From contig CM057162.1 in assembly GCA_029962745.1 (NCBI GenBank), positions 17,100,282 through 17,164,281 of the forward strand: a stretch of 64,000 nt of DNA. The letters are read 5' to 3'. The translations under genes and the position numbers were made by a program. The notes under the pieces were generated by a model. The model worked only from the letters and a program-made list of their open reading frames with translations, was not told where the DNA came from and made no database searches. Source of the stretch: Echinometra lucunter (taxonomy: Eukaryota; Echinodermata; Echinoidea; Camarodonta; Echinometridae). This document shows positions 1-10,844 of this stretch, piece by piece (within the stretch, counting starts at the first letter, position 1; every line of letters starts with the position of its first letter).

Positions 1-165
1 ACAGCAGGTGATATGCTCCGTGAAATTCGCGACTCGGGATGCAAACTTTGCGTCGAAGTTGCAAAATTCGTGACACGGGACGCGAAAATCATGACCCTGG
101 ACGCGAACTCTGCGTCCCAAACGCAAAAATTCGTATCCATTGTTCGCGAAATTCACGACTCACAT
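1..165. repeat. Degenerate short direct repeats
   Basis: A motif resembling AAATTCGYGACNCGGGA recurs about four times (near 24, 65, 85 and 146), with CG-rich spacers containing GACGCRAA. The copies are imperfect and the spacing irregular. An open frame across 13-222 appears to be a by-product of this repeat; no protein family is recognised. Confidence 0.35.
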
Positions 166-222
166 GACCTGTTGTCAAGCGTACTTCAGGGCCACCATAT
201 ACATGTATATTGGTTGTTTTGA

Positions 223-1083
223 AGCTATAATGTAGTAGTCAGTTACAGTAGAGATAGAAGAAGTACGATAACAAAACAATAATTAACCCATGTCACATTT
301 TTACCCAATATTTGTTTAGAGTGTAATGGACATGCCTGTTGTGAGGGCCGGACACGGCGAGTGTCCTGTCATGTGTCTGAAGCACCTGTGTCTTGTGCTG
401 AGAACTAGAGAAAGTCTGACTGAACCTTTCTGGTTAAATTACAGAGTTTTGTAGTTAGGCCTAGGCCTATTGCCATTATCGTGAAATTTATCACCAGTCC
501 ATTTACTGCCGTTTATTTTGTTAAATACTGGTGACAGCATTCCACTCCCACAGACTCTGTACACAGTGCGAGCGCACACCCAGCAAGAGAGGTGACGAAC
601 TACAAGATTAGGCCTGCCTATTCGTTAAGTGTTGTATTAATAATTATGATAAGAGAATTTAGACTCACCTTGTTGATGCGAAATTTGACAAATTTTGTTG
701 TAATGAACTTTGTGACATGAAACGGGCGCTCATGGTATGCATGGTTGAAATGAGCGCGGTTTTTGTTTATCGCAGGATTCATGTCAAATGTTGACCAATT
801 GTATAATAGAACGATTGCGTTGTCTTGACTGGAGACAAAGTGAGCGAGCCAATGAGATGAATAATTTGTGAATAATTAAGACATTTAATATGTAATGACG
901 TCTGTTTGATCCAGCAGGTTTGGAAATTATCTTCGTAACTGAGTGTTGTGAAGAGAAGGAGAGTCTACCGCGGCTCCCGTAAGGACAAGATCGTCGCAGC
1001 TTACCCTGTGAAAAATGTTTATTTATGTTTAGTGGAAATGAAACTCTTGTCTAGCCTGGAGGCATGAAAGAGAGTATAGAGTT
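223..1083. other. Intergenic, nothing recognised
   Basis: AT-rich sequence with no convincing exon, RNA gene or terminal repeats on either strand. No open frame here shows a recognisable motif. Confidence 0.5.
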
Positions 1084-1612
1084 GTGATAGGCATGAGATT
1101 ACTAGAACTTATACTTTGGATTCACATATTTCCAAATCATTTCTCTCAGCCTTTGGTAAAGTCTCTCTCTACCAGTTTCCTTCCGTTACTTCCCTCTCTT
1201 TCTTCTTCAACATCCTCTACAGCTCCAACCTACCCTCTAGCCCTCCTCTTTCCCTTCCTTCCTCTTTATTACCCCATATTCGGTCACAATATCAAGACAT
1301 TCAAACAGTCATACGCTATTATCGCAATATCATTTCATGGAATTAATCCTTTTGACAAGTGCATTACCAACATAATAGCAGTGCTTATAATGGCAATCCT
1401 TCTTCAGCAAATGATTTTATTTTTAATGAATTATCTTTAATGAATTACAATAATTGACAATTTTTCCTTTTTTTTTCTAGAAAAATGATTGTATATGAAT
1501 ACTTGTATATTTGTGATTTATTGTCAAAAGAAGCTTTTTGTACATTACGTTACCAAAATGTTAATATATATGCAGAAGAAAATAAATCAAATCAAATCAA
1601 ATCAAATCAAAC
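1084..1612 (+). mobile_element. Probable LINE 3' remnant ending in (AAATC)n
   Basis: A pyrimidine-rich stretch (1140-1260) leads into an AT-rich tail and an AATAAATC(AAATC)n repeat at 1583-1611. Short tandem repeats at the 3' end are typical of CR1/L2-type non-LTR retrotransposons. The same repeat ends another stretch at 8253-8276. No reverse transcriptase motif survives, so the assignment rests on tail structure only. Confidence 0.35.
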
Positions 1613-2183
1613 ATAACCAAAGACCAAATAAAAGTAAAGAAAAGTAATAGTTCTGTAAAACATTTTTGTACTTTGATGAATCTCTGGCAATACTCAAATA
1701 GAATATTTTGATTCAAAAGTGAACTCTCTACGAGGATATTGTAATTCATCAAGGCATGTAGAATGGTTGTACAAACAGGGGACAGATGTCAGTTTGATTA
1801 AAAACTAGCTGTAAATTTCCATTCATTAAAAATAGGGCGAAAACACCTACACTTCCGTAAGCAATACTGAAGATTTGTACAATAAAAACTAAAAACTGCC
1901 TGCAAAACTAAACTCTAAGAAATTAGAGCGATATCGGCACAAATGAAACATACCCTTAAATTCGATATAGAAGCTCTGCATTCCAGTGAGTTACGAAGAA
2001 AATGAGATAGAGCTGAAGTACACTTCATCATATCTTGTAAGAGCTTCGCTTTTGTATTCACATGGATCTTTGAACCGAAGATTCCCTATAATCATCTCAG
2101 TGGTTGTCAACGTTTCACATGTTCGTACAGTCTTAAGTAGTTTTACGTTACTTGTTACTTAGTCTAAGCTTGTTTTATTGCAG
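1613..2183. other. Intergenic, includes segment paralogous to 58.2 kb
   Basis: About 70 bases near 2045-2115 closely resemble 58180-58250, sharing for example GAAGATTCCCTATAATCATC. Together with the Ig exons this suggests that the left and right ends of the window derive from one duplicated block. The segment reads open on the plus strand in both copies, but no domain can be named. Nothing else is recognised. Confidence 0.4.
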
Positions 2184-2382
2184 AATCAGTTGAATATAAA
2201 TGATGATGGATTGGAGTCAAAGGTACCTTTTAGCACGAAACCAAGGCGTTGTTTTAGATTTCAGCTGTCGAGAGTAGATGAAAACAAAGCTTTTATCTAC
2301 GTTGAAGATAAATATCGCAAATATGGAGCATTCAGAAAAAGTAGAAGGGGATACAATCATGACAATAATGGATGGACAAAAG
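2184..2382 (+). CDS. Possible plus-strand exon, MAM-domain-like (partial)
   Basis: An open segment starts after a good acceptor (TTGTTTTATTGCAG) and ends at AAAAG|GTGAGA, phase 0 in and phase 1 out, 66 codons. The product has a spaced pattern resembling the middle of a MAM domain: an L-E-S stretch, CFRFQLS, FIYVED, and a tryptophan in GWTKG. A shorter similar segment follows an acceptor near 59659. This would be extracellular adhesion-type sequence, but no flanking exons of a full MAM domain were found. It could be a decayed exon or chance. Low confidence. Confidence 0.25.
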
Positions 2383-2484
2383 GTGAGATATTCCTATTAA
2401 AAGAGAACAGAAAACCTTAGTGTAATAGGAACCTTGATAATTGAATTGATTCAATACTTAGAATAAGACTATTGATTTTGTCCT

Positions 2485-2641
2485 GGGCCCTGTTGGAAAA
2501 AGTACTATCAATGGTAACTCTGCGATCAATGGTAACTACCATGGTAACATTGCTCAACAGCCAATCAAATTCAAGGTTTCCATGGTAGTAACCATTGATG
2601 GAAAAGTTACCATTAATCGTATGTTTTATACAACAGGGCCC
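2485..2641. mobile_element. Short inverted-repeat MITE (GGGCCCTGTTG ends)
   Basis: The 157-bp segment begins GGGCCCTGTTG and ends with the exact reverse complement CAACAGGGCCC. Internally it carries repeated TACCATTGAT/TACCATGGTAAC motifs that can fold back. The ends resemble those at 39208 and 57107. No clear target duplication was seen. Confidence 0.55.
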
Positions 2642-2942
2642 TGTATTAGGTTCAACAGAATCGATGCGTGTTAGTGTTATTTTTTTTCCCTTCTTCCTTC
2701 TTTCAGGTACGTCTGTCTCCAGGGTTGAAGAACTGCAAGTAAATTCACTATATAAATGGAACAATGACGTAAAAATCTAAACAAGCATCAGGAAAATGTC
2801 CACGAAAAAATATTTGTTGAAATTGTTGATTATACAGTATTTTCTGAGGAATTACAAAAATACCCATTCCAGAACCTTTCTGGCAGGACATTTAAACTCA
2901 CATGACATGTCGAGAACCATGCTAGCATTCACAGACCGCAAT

Positions 2943-3560
2943 GTCGTTGCTTTAAATGAGAGTGCAACCCAGGCATCAGTGTACTTCCAGCGAATGAAGA
3001 AGAACAAGAAGAGTAAACAGTGAAAGTTTGAGAAAAATCAGGCAATCTGTTCAAGAGTTATAAACTTTGAAAGTTTAAGAGAATCCTTATTATGGAGATC
3101 CTTGAATTGGCAACTTTGCCAGCATCTGTGATGTCATCGTGGACAACTCTCAATTCATTTCGTACATAATTTTTCAAAAAAAAATTGATTGATATGAAAT
3201 TTCAGGTCAGGAATCAACATAATTCTTCCCCAAATACTTGCAGAATTGATATAGGCATGTTGTACTTAAACAAAAAAATCAAAAAGAACGTTGATTTTTC
3301 TTGAAAAATAAAGAAAATGTTAAATTATGTGTACAAAATGAATGGAGAGTTGTCCACTATGACATCACAGATGCTGGCAAAACTGCCAATGCAAGGATCC
3401 CCAAAATAAGGATTTACTTAAACTTTCAAAGTTCATAACTCTTGAACAGATTGTCCGATTTTCCTCAAACTTTCAGTTTACTCTTCTTGTTCTTCTTCAT
3501 TCGCTGAGAGCACACTGATGTCTGGGTTGCATTCTCCTTTAAGTTGAACTGCATGGCAGA
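2943..3560. mobile_element. Foldback element with ~250-bp imperfect arms
   Basis: The sequence from about 2943 to 3200 reappears as an imperfect reverse complement at about 3330-3550. Examples are GAAGAAGAACAAGAAGAGTA on the left against TACTCTTCTTGTTCTTCTTC on the right, and GCATCTGTGATGTCATCGTG against CACTATGACATCACAGATGC. A loop of about 130 bp separates the arms. It resembles a non-autonomous foldback DNA transposon. Exact ends and target duplication were not resolved. Confidence 0.6.
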
Positions 3561-4066
3561 GAAGAAGTTTCCCTTGATCAGACCTCCGAGGTGTGAGGGA
3601 AACATGCTCTCAGCATCATAACGACTGTCCACATTTAGCGAAGCCGTACAAGATGATTTTTTTTTTGGTCAATTTCCTTGATCCGATGTACCAGTGGATG
3701 AATGGAACAGGGTATCCGTTATTTAAGCTCTGCAGCTTACATTTATTTGTATACTGTCTTGGAGATCGTCTGGTCTAATAATGGTAACATCACCTGGAAG
3801 GCCGGTCAATACGAATTTTTATTCAAACGAACATTTGATAAAAGAAAAACCTTATGGATGTGATATAAACGGCAAACCCATAGCGATTAGATGGGCAAAG
3901 ACAAGTAATTTATATTTCTGTTTCGCAGTGAAGGATACACCTATGTATGGTTTATACAGTGGTTTATAGTTGTTTCAATGCACCTTTCTTCGATTTTAAA
4001 GAGGAATTTGTAAATGAATAACCCCACTTTAGATGAAAAAAGAAAGGAAAAAAAAAGAAAACTCAC
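3561..4066. other. Intergenic, nothing assigned
   Basis: Short plus-strand open stretches occur at 3593-3778 and 3781-3969 but show no recognisable domain or splice context. On the minus strand this would be intron or flank downstream of the gene C exons. Confidence 0.4.
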
Positions 4067-4402
4067 CGTAAACCATCAACATTGCTATCTGTACATCCAA
4101 AAAGATTCCTAAAGATGCGAAGCACTGAAGGAATATTCTAAGGTGCTTCCTCTCTATGAGTATCGTGATACTGCTTTCGGAGTCATACAGATTTCCATCC
4201 AACGTATTGGGAATTGAAATGCTTGTGTTACCCGGAATACGACTGGTGTAACCAAGCGCCCATGAAAATTCAACTGCTGGTCGTGACTCAATACTTCTAC
4301 AGGTGAATGAAGTTTATGAATTCTCATAAACATAAACGATTGTTGACTTCGAGTCCTCTGGGTTATGGTCATCTGATGAGAGCGTGATGCTTTTTGGCCG
4401 AA
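4067..4402 (-). pseudogene. Gene C: second C2-type Ig exon with nonsense codon
   Basis: The minus-strand exon runs from acceptor CACTAAG|TTCGG to donor TTTACG|GTGAG: 336 nt, phase 1 at both ends. It aligns along its whole length with the intact exons at 60732-61067 and 47686-48024, including FTCRSI (first Ig cysteine), SWALGYT (tryptophan), IPGNTS and FLQCFA (second cysteine). A TAA at 4314-4316 replaces the TTG/TCG codon of the other copies, just before the first cysteine. No other break was seen, so decay looks recent. Part of gene C, downstream of 5603-5941. Confidence 0.8.
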
Positions 4403-5602
4403 CTTAGTGGCAGAAAAAAGAGAGAAAGAGAAAATATAGATCCAATCTTTAGCAAGGATGATCCTAACCAGAAAGCTATATATGTTTTAGGGATAGACCT
4501 TGTGCAAGCAAAGTATGTGGAATATATGAAAAACAATTCATAAAGCTCTAAGGCTATTGCCAATTATTCCGCAGGCTCCAGCCTGTTCAGGCTATTACTC
4601 TTACATTTTCAGATATTTCACTGCATCTGTGTCTATCATTGGCGTAAATCCGGGGGGGGGGGGGATGGGGGGATATCCCCCCTCCCGCTTTTTTGTGAGG
4701 GGGCGGATGGCGTGTACAAATACCCCCCCCCCCCCACACACACACACACACACTTTTAAGGACGACATGATATCTGAATTAATATTTAAATATAATTTTT
4801 AATAATCTGTCCTAAACAACGATCATATTTTAGAATTTCTATCTGAACATGTGAAAAGTGGTAATTTTTGGCTAGCTCGCTTCGCTCGCTCGCAAGATTA
4901 AAATGTGTGTAAGGGGGGTCTGCGCAGGTGGGTTGAGGTCGTGTGTTTATACTTAAGTGTTAGTTCTACAGAAAAAAAATGGCAAAAAAGTCGATCATCC
5001 CCCCCTCCCCACTCCTTAAAGTGTCTATTTTACTAAAAGTAAACCCTGTGTCGCTGTTTATCGATTTTCTTATAGCTTGAAAAGCACGCCTTTTGCTATT
5101 AAGGTATGCCTATGATATGTTTTGAGTTATAAATCACAATCTTATTCTGAAGCTTGTGGCGGTTTCATCGTTATTAATAACTTCCTCTCTAATATATATA
5201 ACACGACGTTCACTGTTGCACTGTGTGGACTGCGTGCGCTTTAACTTTAACATTTTTAACGACTTTAACAACTTTAACATTTCGAGTCTGTTTAAACGTT
5301 CCTGAAACTTGCTGAATGAGCAGATGGCACATCCATTCATTATTTTAGTTTTTGTTATAAATTAAATGTCAAGATTATTCTTTGAAACTTTTGGCCTCTG
5401 GCTGACATCTTTTTAAAAATTTCTTGCTGCATTCTTACCAAATGATTTTTCAAAACGATCTTTTAATGTCAGAGACTAGACTTGTCAGAAGGTAAGACAA
5501 GCAAGACATGGGCTCTTAGAACAGAGACCAGCGGTAAACGATTCAAAAGGAATACATAGGTAATTATGTGAACATGCACTCAAGTTTGAAATGTATCGAT
5601 AC
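4403..5602. other. Gene C intron, with decayed hAT-like insertion
   Basis: Intron between the two C2-type exons. Bases 4645-5045 hold long G and C runs, a (CA)n tract and GCTCGCTTCGCTCGCTCGCA followed by AAAATGTGTGTAAG. That arrangement is also found inside the hAT-type element at 33557-34203. This is probably an old relative, although intact terminal repeats are not visible here. The remainder (5050-5600) shows nothing recognisable. Confidence 0.45.
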
Positions 5603-5941
5603 CTTGAACATTTAGGTAGACTACGTATTCATGGTATTGATAATTATTGGTTAGTTCCGGGTGTGATGCCACACAGCGAAGACTCTTTCCTTGATCATTC
5701 CTGGACGGTTTGATCGTAACAGTCTTTCGGGAGATATAGCTGTCGCCTTTTACAGCATCAGATTGCCTTCCAACACTGACATTCATATCACGTGGTATTT
5801 CCCAATCAAGGGCAACGGGTGGTCTGGCACCATACGACTCGCATGTGATGTCATGTTGTTCACCGGCCGTCACTGTTAGAGGTGCATCGTTAAAGTATCG
5901 ACTAGATTGGTCATCACGGATTGCTAGCCATTGGGGTGGAG
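5603..5941 (-). CDS. Gene C: first C2-type Ig exon, open
   Basis: 339 nt, phase 1 in and out, between acceptor TACTTTCTAG|CTCC and donor TTCAAG|GTATCG. It encodes a C2-set Ig domain of the nectin/Kirrel/CD80-like type: PPQWLAIRDD at the start, DITCESYGARPPVALDWEIP (first cysteine, G-x-RPP loop, tryptophan), and KSLRCVASHPEL (second cysteine) ending in YLNVQ. It is orthologous in position to 61849-62175 of gene A and to the decayed exon at 48864-49200. This exon is intact, but both neighbouring gene C exons are broken, so the gene is probably non-functional. Confidence 0.8.
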
Positions 5942-6498
5942 CTAGAAAGTAGAGAAAATAGTCATCATTTAAAACCACATCCATATTGCTCCTACCCACT
6001 CTCATCACACGAACTTCTATTGCTGTAAATGCTAAGAAATGGTATTTTTTCCTTGATTAGTCACAGTAATATTTCATAATATCAAAACATTAACCTGAAC
6101 ATGAAAAACACAGGAAGAAAATTTTATGTGGAGTAGTAGGTAGTATATCCAGCTTTTGGTCCGTTGCATATTATATTAAATGTAACCGTTATTGCAACAC
6201 AAGCACATATCCACACACGCAATAAATGAATACATACCCCCCAAAACACACATACATCTGCTGTTTCTTCAAGACTATGTGAATACAAATCTATCGATTT
6301 AACCAATTATTTAGAATTAAGAAACAAGGGTTGAAATCTTTCAGTCTTACAGTATTGACAGGGATTCTTTTTTTTTTAATACAGGTGAATATGGACTTTA
6401 ATTTAATACATCCCTGACCGTCTGTAAAAAGCTAGTGGTTTTTGTTGCAGAATACGCTTGTTACTTTTTTTTCCACACCAATGCGATGAACTCTGTAC
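5942..6498 (-). other. Gene C intron between V and C2 exons
   Basis: 557-bp intron with AT-rich sequence and no feature of note. The equivalent intron of gene A (62176-63354) is longer, partly because it contains inverted-repeat elements. Confidence 0.55.
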
Positions 6499-6819
6499 CA
6501 GGTAAAAATGACGTCGTTTACACGATGGTTGAACCTGTATGATCTGCCTTAATTGCACTGCCAATTGTGCATCTGTTAGTAAAAGTCGCTGGACATCATC
6601 CGTGGTAATTTCACTGATTGTGAACTTCGATATGTCAGAAATGATAGACTTACATGCATTATATGAGTTAGTACAAGAATGATTGGCCATGGCAAGACTG
6701 CTGCCCTTCTCAAAAGTTACCCGCCTAAACCAGGTTTGAGATACAGAACAGTGTGAAATGTTCACCAATTACGGGTAGAGAGTTATATGTTTCAATAGAC
6801 ACCTCGAATGCATGACATC
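6499..6819 (-). pseudogene. Gene C: V-type Ig exon, disrupted
   Basis: The acceptor (TTCTACAG|GATG) and the first ~30 codons match the V-type exon at 63355-63723 (CHAFEVSI, LPVIG, TLxC). Between the first cysteine and the tryptophan this copy has about 8 fewer bases, which shifts frame and exposes a TAG. The match resumes in another frame (RRVTFEKGSS, HSCTNSY) and then lacks roughly 11 codons and the D-x-x-x-Y-x-C region in frame. The exon is 321 nt against 369 in gene A. At least two independent lesions are present, so this domain cannot be made. Confidence 0.8.
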
Positions 6820-8599
6820 CTGTAGAAGGTGAATGACAGATCCTTAGCATAATGTTAATAGCATCACCCAAATACACGTTATGATTAAAAAAAATAAAGA
6901 TATAATCTTTTGTTTGTTTGTTATTATTTTGTTTTGTTTATTCAAATAATGCATTCGGGGGTTTTTTTTTCAGGCCGTTCTGTCTCATATATATCTATGT
7001 GATAATTTGTAACGGAATGTAGTTCTATTAGTTAAGCAATGGAGCATATAATCTAGATTTTTCTGGCATTAATTACATTGTTTACATTAGTTTTACTCAT
7101 TTACATTCATCACCGCATAATAAGTTCATTAATCTATGTTCCTTAAATACAAGGTGAGTAGACAAACCTCCAGTACTCCATTCCTTTATTGCATAAGTTT
7201 CAAGTATTTCCTTCGAACAAATTTTACATTATACTTACTACATCTGGAAACGACGAAGCTGACAAAAAGAAGTACTTTGGAATAAGTAATCCTCATCACT
7301 GACTAATCTATCCTTGATAATGTTATTCAAAGAATTATGATAATGCGAGTAAACCATACGGAAAAGAACATCTCGATGATTTTGACTATACGTGATGGAA
7401 TACTGTACAAGCAGTATGGATATAGCTGTAGTGTCTTTATACTTATGAATAGTCCTTCTGAAAGCAGTTTTATAAAGTCCACGAAGTTTTGAAGTTAGGA
7501 AAAACCATAGTGCAAATATGGTAACAACGGTGGCGCTCTTCCTATGAGACAAACTGACAAAGTGCCATTGTTCTTTATCTCTATTATAAGCATGAACAAT
7601 TTCGAGTAAATCAGGAATTTTTATTTAAACCATTTTACTTCTTCGATATTCAAGATATTCTATATTTTTCATTTCTACAGATTTAGCGCTCTTGGATTTT
7701 TGTTTCAACATAGGGGGCATGTTTACTATGCCTGTTTGACATGCTATGCAATTGAAGAATCTTCTGGAAGAAGGTTAAGTCCAGTTTTGTGTATGTATAA
7801 ATAATCATAGAAATTTCTAGAAGATAAATCCTTATTCATAATTCGCTGTAACAATTAAATAACACACAGATAATCATAGTAATCATCAGATATATAGAAG
7901 AAGAACAATTCAAATCATAATCACATTTCATTCACATGATTTGTAACACTCTCTTTTTAAAGCTATTGGAGAAAATAGATGCATGCCCTATCTGGAGGCT
8001 ACTTCAATACCTGTGATTCAGTCTTGTTATGTGTAGATATAATTTGATTTGATTTATTCATTTGATTCTGCATTACTATATGTACATAAATTTTAACATA
8101 ACATACATAAAACAACGTACAAAAGAATTTCGACAATGAATCATAACACATTTGCATTTTTTTTGTCAAACAATAATTGTTATTTTGTCATTACGTTTTT
8201 ATAATGTTCAAGATGAATGTTATGTATATTTTGTGGAATGTGAAACATTAAATCAAATCAAATCAAATCAAATCAACGCGAAGTATTCGTAATAATCATT
8301 TTTTTCAAAAACAAACAAACGCTAAATTGTCATTTTTTTTGTAATTCATTGAAACATAATATTATTTGCGGAAGAAGGACTGCCATTATAAGCAATCTGC
8401 TTGAAAATATGGCAGCCCCAAATATAATGAAATAGATAACCATATTCAATAAGCAGAATGGAAAAAATAACTAAATCCTGTATTTAAAGAATAATGATGA
8501 TGAAATGATGATGATAATGATGATGAAGATGATAATGTTGATGATGATGATGATGATGATGATAATGTTGATGATGAGGAGGAGGAAGATGACGATGCT
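6820..8599. other. Upstream of gene C and LINE-derived 3' sequence
   Basis: 6820-8040 holds no confirmed exon. A minus-strand open stretch at 7238-7552 has a hydrophobic segment near its start but no usable ATG in frame. 8041-8060 (GATTT repeats) and 8249-8276 ((AAATC)n) look like oppositely oriented LINE 3' tails. 8493-8590 is an imperfect (TGA)n microsatellite. Confidence 0.4.
8493..8590. repeat. Imperfect (TGA)n microsatellite
   Basis: TGATGATGA units interrupted by AAT/GTT variants. Read on the minus strand it gives a false histidine-rich open frame. Confidence 0.85.
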
Positions 8600-10162
8600 G
8601 ATCATAATATCGGTAATGATTAAAATGGTATAACGGATGATACTGTGAAAAAGACTGAAGAGCTAACACAGAAATTTTACCGTGAATATGCTGATAGTAA
8701 CATGGTCTTAACTTTCGCTTTAAATGAGTAGAGGGAACAAGAGGATTTGATACATTCTGGGAGAGTATTTCCATAGGTCTGGGCCATGGTGTCTTACGGA
8801 TCTATGGGCAATAAGTAACTTAGGGTTAACTTAATGAAGATTAGAGGAATTTCGAGTAGGGTAGAGGTGAATAGTGTTTTTTAAAGTGTAAACGTTTTGC
8901 AATGAAAGAGGGAGCATGTTATTCAAATACTAATATAAACAACAAACTTTGTAATGAATTAATGTCGAATACAGTTAGAGTTTTCAGTCGGTAAAATATC
9001 GGTCTGGTGTGAGATAAATATTGTGAACCGGTACAAATGCGAAGGGCTTTCTTTTGCAATAAGTGAACAGGGTTGAGTTTTGTTGCTGCTGGCCCATACT
9101 AGGTTATATACGGTAATATCAATGAATTATAGAGCATAATGAGCGTTTTGCGAGGGATAGATTTCTTTATTTTATAAAGTATACCAACATTTCTACAGAG
9201 TGAGGTAGTTATATAACGTATATGTTCATTCCAATTTAAATTTCCATCGATAATGGCACCCGACAATTTTGTTTGTCGTTTTCTTTCGAGGGGTTACATT
9301 ATCCATAAGTATATTGTATGGAAAGTCATTGGCATGAGAGTTTACGTACTTGAAATACATGAAATTTGTTTTATCTTTATTAAGGGACAATTTATTGCAT
9401 TGAAACCACAAAGATAATTTCGGTAACTCATGAATGTATTTACTGAGGTATTTAAATTATGATGTGAACGGAAGATGTTGGTGTCGTCTGCAAATGATAT
9501 GAATGATAAGAGAGGCGTTGTATTGGTCAAATCATTGATATATAATAGAAATAGTAACGGGCCTAATACTGAGCCTTGTGGAACACCGCATTTGATTGGT
9601 AGGAAATTTGAAGAAACATCATTATACACTACACATTTTTGTTTATTAGATAAATAGCTCTCAAACCAAGAGAGAGCAACTCCACCAATTCCGTAAGAGT
9701 GAAGTTTTTAAAGTAAAATCTGGTGGTCTGGTGGAGTTTTGATAAGTCCATAAATACTCCTATTACATGTTCTTTATTGGCCATGGCATTTGTTATTTTA
9801 TCATATAATTGTGCTAAAGCTAGGTCTGTTGAATGACCTTTTCTAAAACCATACTGATTTAGATTTATGAAATGAAATGTATCCAAAAACTTATACAGCC
9901 TTTTGTAAATTATCTTTTTGAGGATTTTTGACACATTGGGAATAATGGATATTGGCCTGTAATTACTTATTTCGTGAGGATTGTCTTTTTTAAAAAGAGG
10001 ATTTACCTTTGCATTTTTTAAGGACTCAGAACATTTCCTGGTGTTGATTGATAGATGAACAATGTTAGTTAGAGGGGATGCAATGAAATGTATAATTTGT
10101 TTAAGGAGGAAAGTACTAATTCTATCATGACCTTGTGAATACTTGATTTGATATTTTTTTTG
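8600..10162 (-). mobile_element. LINE 1, 3' half: reverse transcriptase and C-terminal region
   Basis: The minus strand shows non-LTR reverse transcriptase motifs in order: NYRPISIIPNVSK, LNQYGFRKGHST, FMDLSK, CGVPQGSVLGPLLFLLYIND and the catalytic FADD (9483-9494). The LINE C-terminal region continues to about 8640. Several frameshifts are present, for example after FMDLSK near 9745 and after the FADD region, so it is dead. It is continuous with 17027-18470: the Ty3/gypsy element is inserted between them and the reading frame joins exactly across the TTTG target site. The motifs fit the Jockey superfamily (CR1/L2-like). Confidence 0.85.
10159..10162. repeat. Target-site duplication, left copy (TTTG)
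   Basis: TTTG immediately precedes the 5' LTR and is repeated at 17023-17026 right after the 3' LTR. A 4-bp duplication suits a gypsy-type integrase. Confidence 0.75.
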
Positions 10163-10334
10163 TGTTACGAGTTTGAGTTCAAAGATAAATTCCCCAAAGT
10201 CTGGGATGGAGAACAGAGTGGTTTTTCTGGTAAAAAGTAACGATCAGCGTTCTTGTGATTCTGTCGTGTGAAATTCATCTAAAGTAATCATTAGGCCCTA
10301 CCAAGTGCAGAGTTAAGTAAGTAGGAACGTAACA
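10163..10334 (+). repeat. 5' LTR (172 bp)
   Basis: TGTTACGAG...GTAACA, the same length as 16851-17022. The two copies differ at three positions (CAAAGTCTGG/CAAATTCTGG, TCTGGTAAA/TCTGTTAAA, CTTGTGATT/CTTGCGATT). A promoter is expected here by analogy; no clear TATA box was identified. Confidence 0.95.
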
Positions 10335-10352
10335 TGGGGGCACGTCAAAGGA
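10335..10352 (+). promoter_or_regulatory. Primer-binding site
   Basis: TGGGGGCACGTCAAAGGA follows the LTR with no spacer. The TGG start matches the CCA end of a tRNA; the priming tRNA was not identified. Confidence 0.6.
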
Positions 10353-10844
10353 GTTTCCTAAAATGTATATTTTAGGACCCGTGGATTGGCATTCAAATGA
10401 ATAATTATCTATAGTTATAGAAGGTTGGATAGTTCTTAGATGTAGAACGTAGTCGTTGCCACTTTGTATATGACTTGTGTAGATCTGGTTCCGTCACGGC
10501 GTACGCATCGGTCGGAACTTTTTGGTCCTTTGGTGGGATATAATTTGTTTTCTGACGGTACAGGAAATATTTGGTCTGGTTTGTTCCTTGTACAGTATTT
10601 ATAGCACGCTGTATGATTATTAATTGTCATGTTGTAGACCTGGACTTGTCTAGTGGCCTGGACCTGGACCGTGCGCAGATTTTGGTTGCGGTCGAATCTA
10701 GTTGAGAGTAGTACAGTACGAGTAGTAGTACGTGTGCGTGCGTGTGCAAAATTCGATCGTCTGCGCACGGGGCACGCAGATTTTTTTTTGGCGGTAGTCT
10801 CGTGTCAAGGCTTGGTTAGTTTTCATTTGTCTTCTGAACTAACA

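Noticed and set aside
4154..4372. Minus-strand 72-codon open frame
   Set aside because: It is out of frame with the homologous Ig exon (4067-4402) and is a shadow of that pseudogene exon.
4640..5050. Complete hAT element
   Set aside because: The interior resembles 33557-34203, but no matching terminal repeats or 8-bp duplication could be seen, so it is described only as a decayed relative.
7238..7552. Possible signal-peptide exon for gene C
   Set aside because: A hydrophobic stretch exists, but the nearby ATG (AACAATGGC) is in another frame and soon meets a stop. No phase-1 donor was found; at most a decayed remnant.
8484..8774. Histidine-rich minus-strand open frame
   Set aside because: It is a translation of the (TGA)n microsatellite joined to the decayed LINE C-terminal region.
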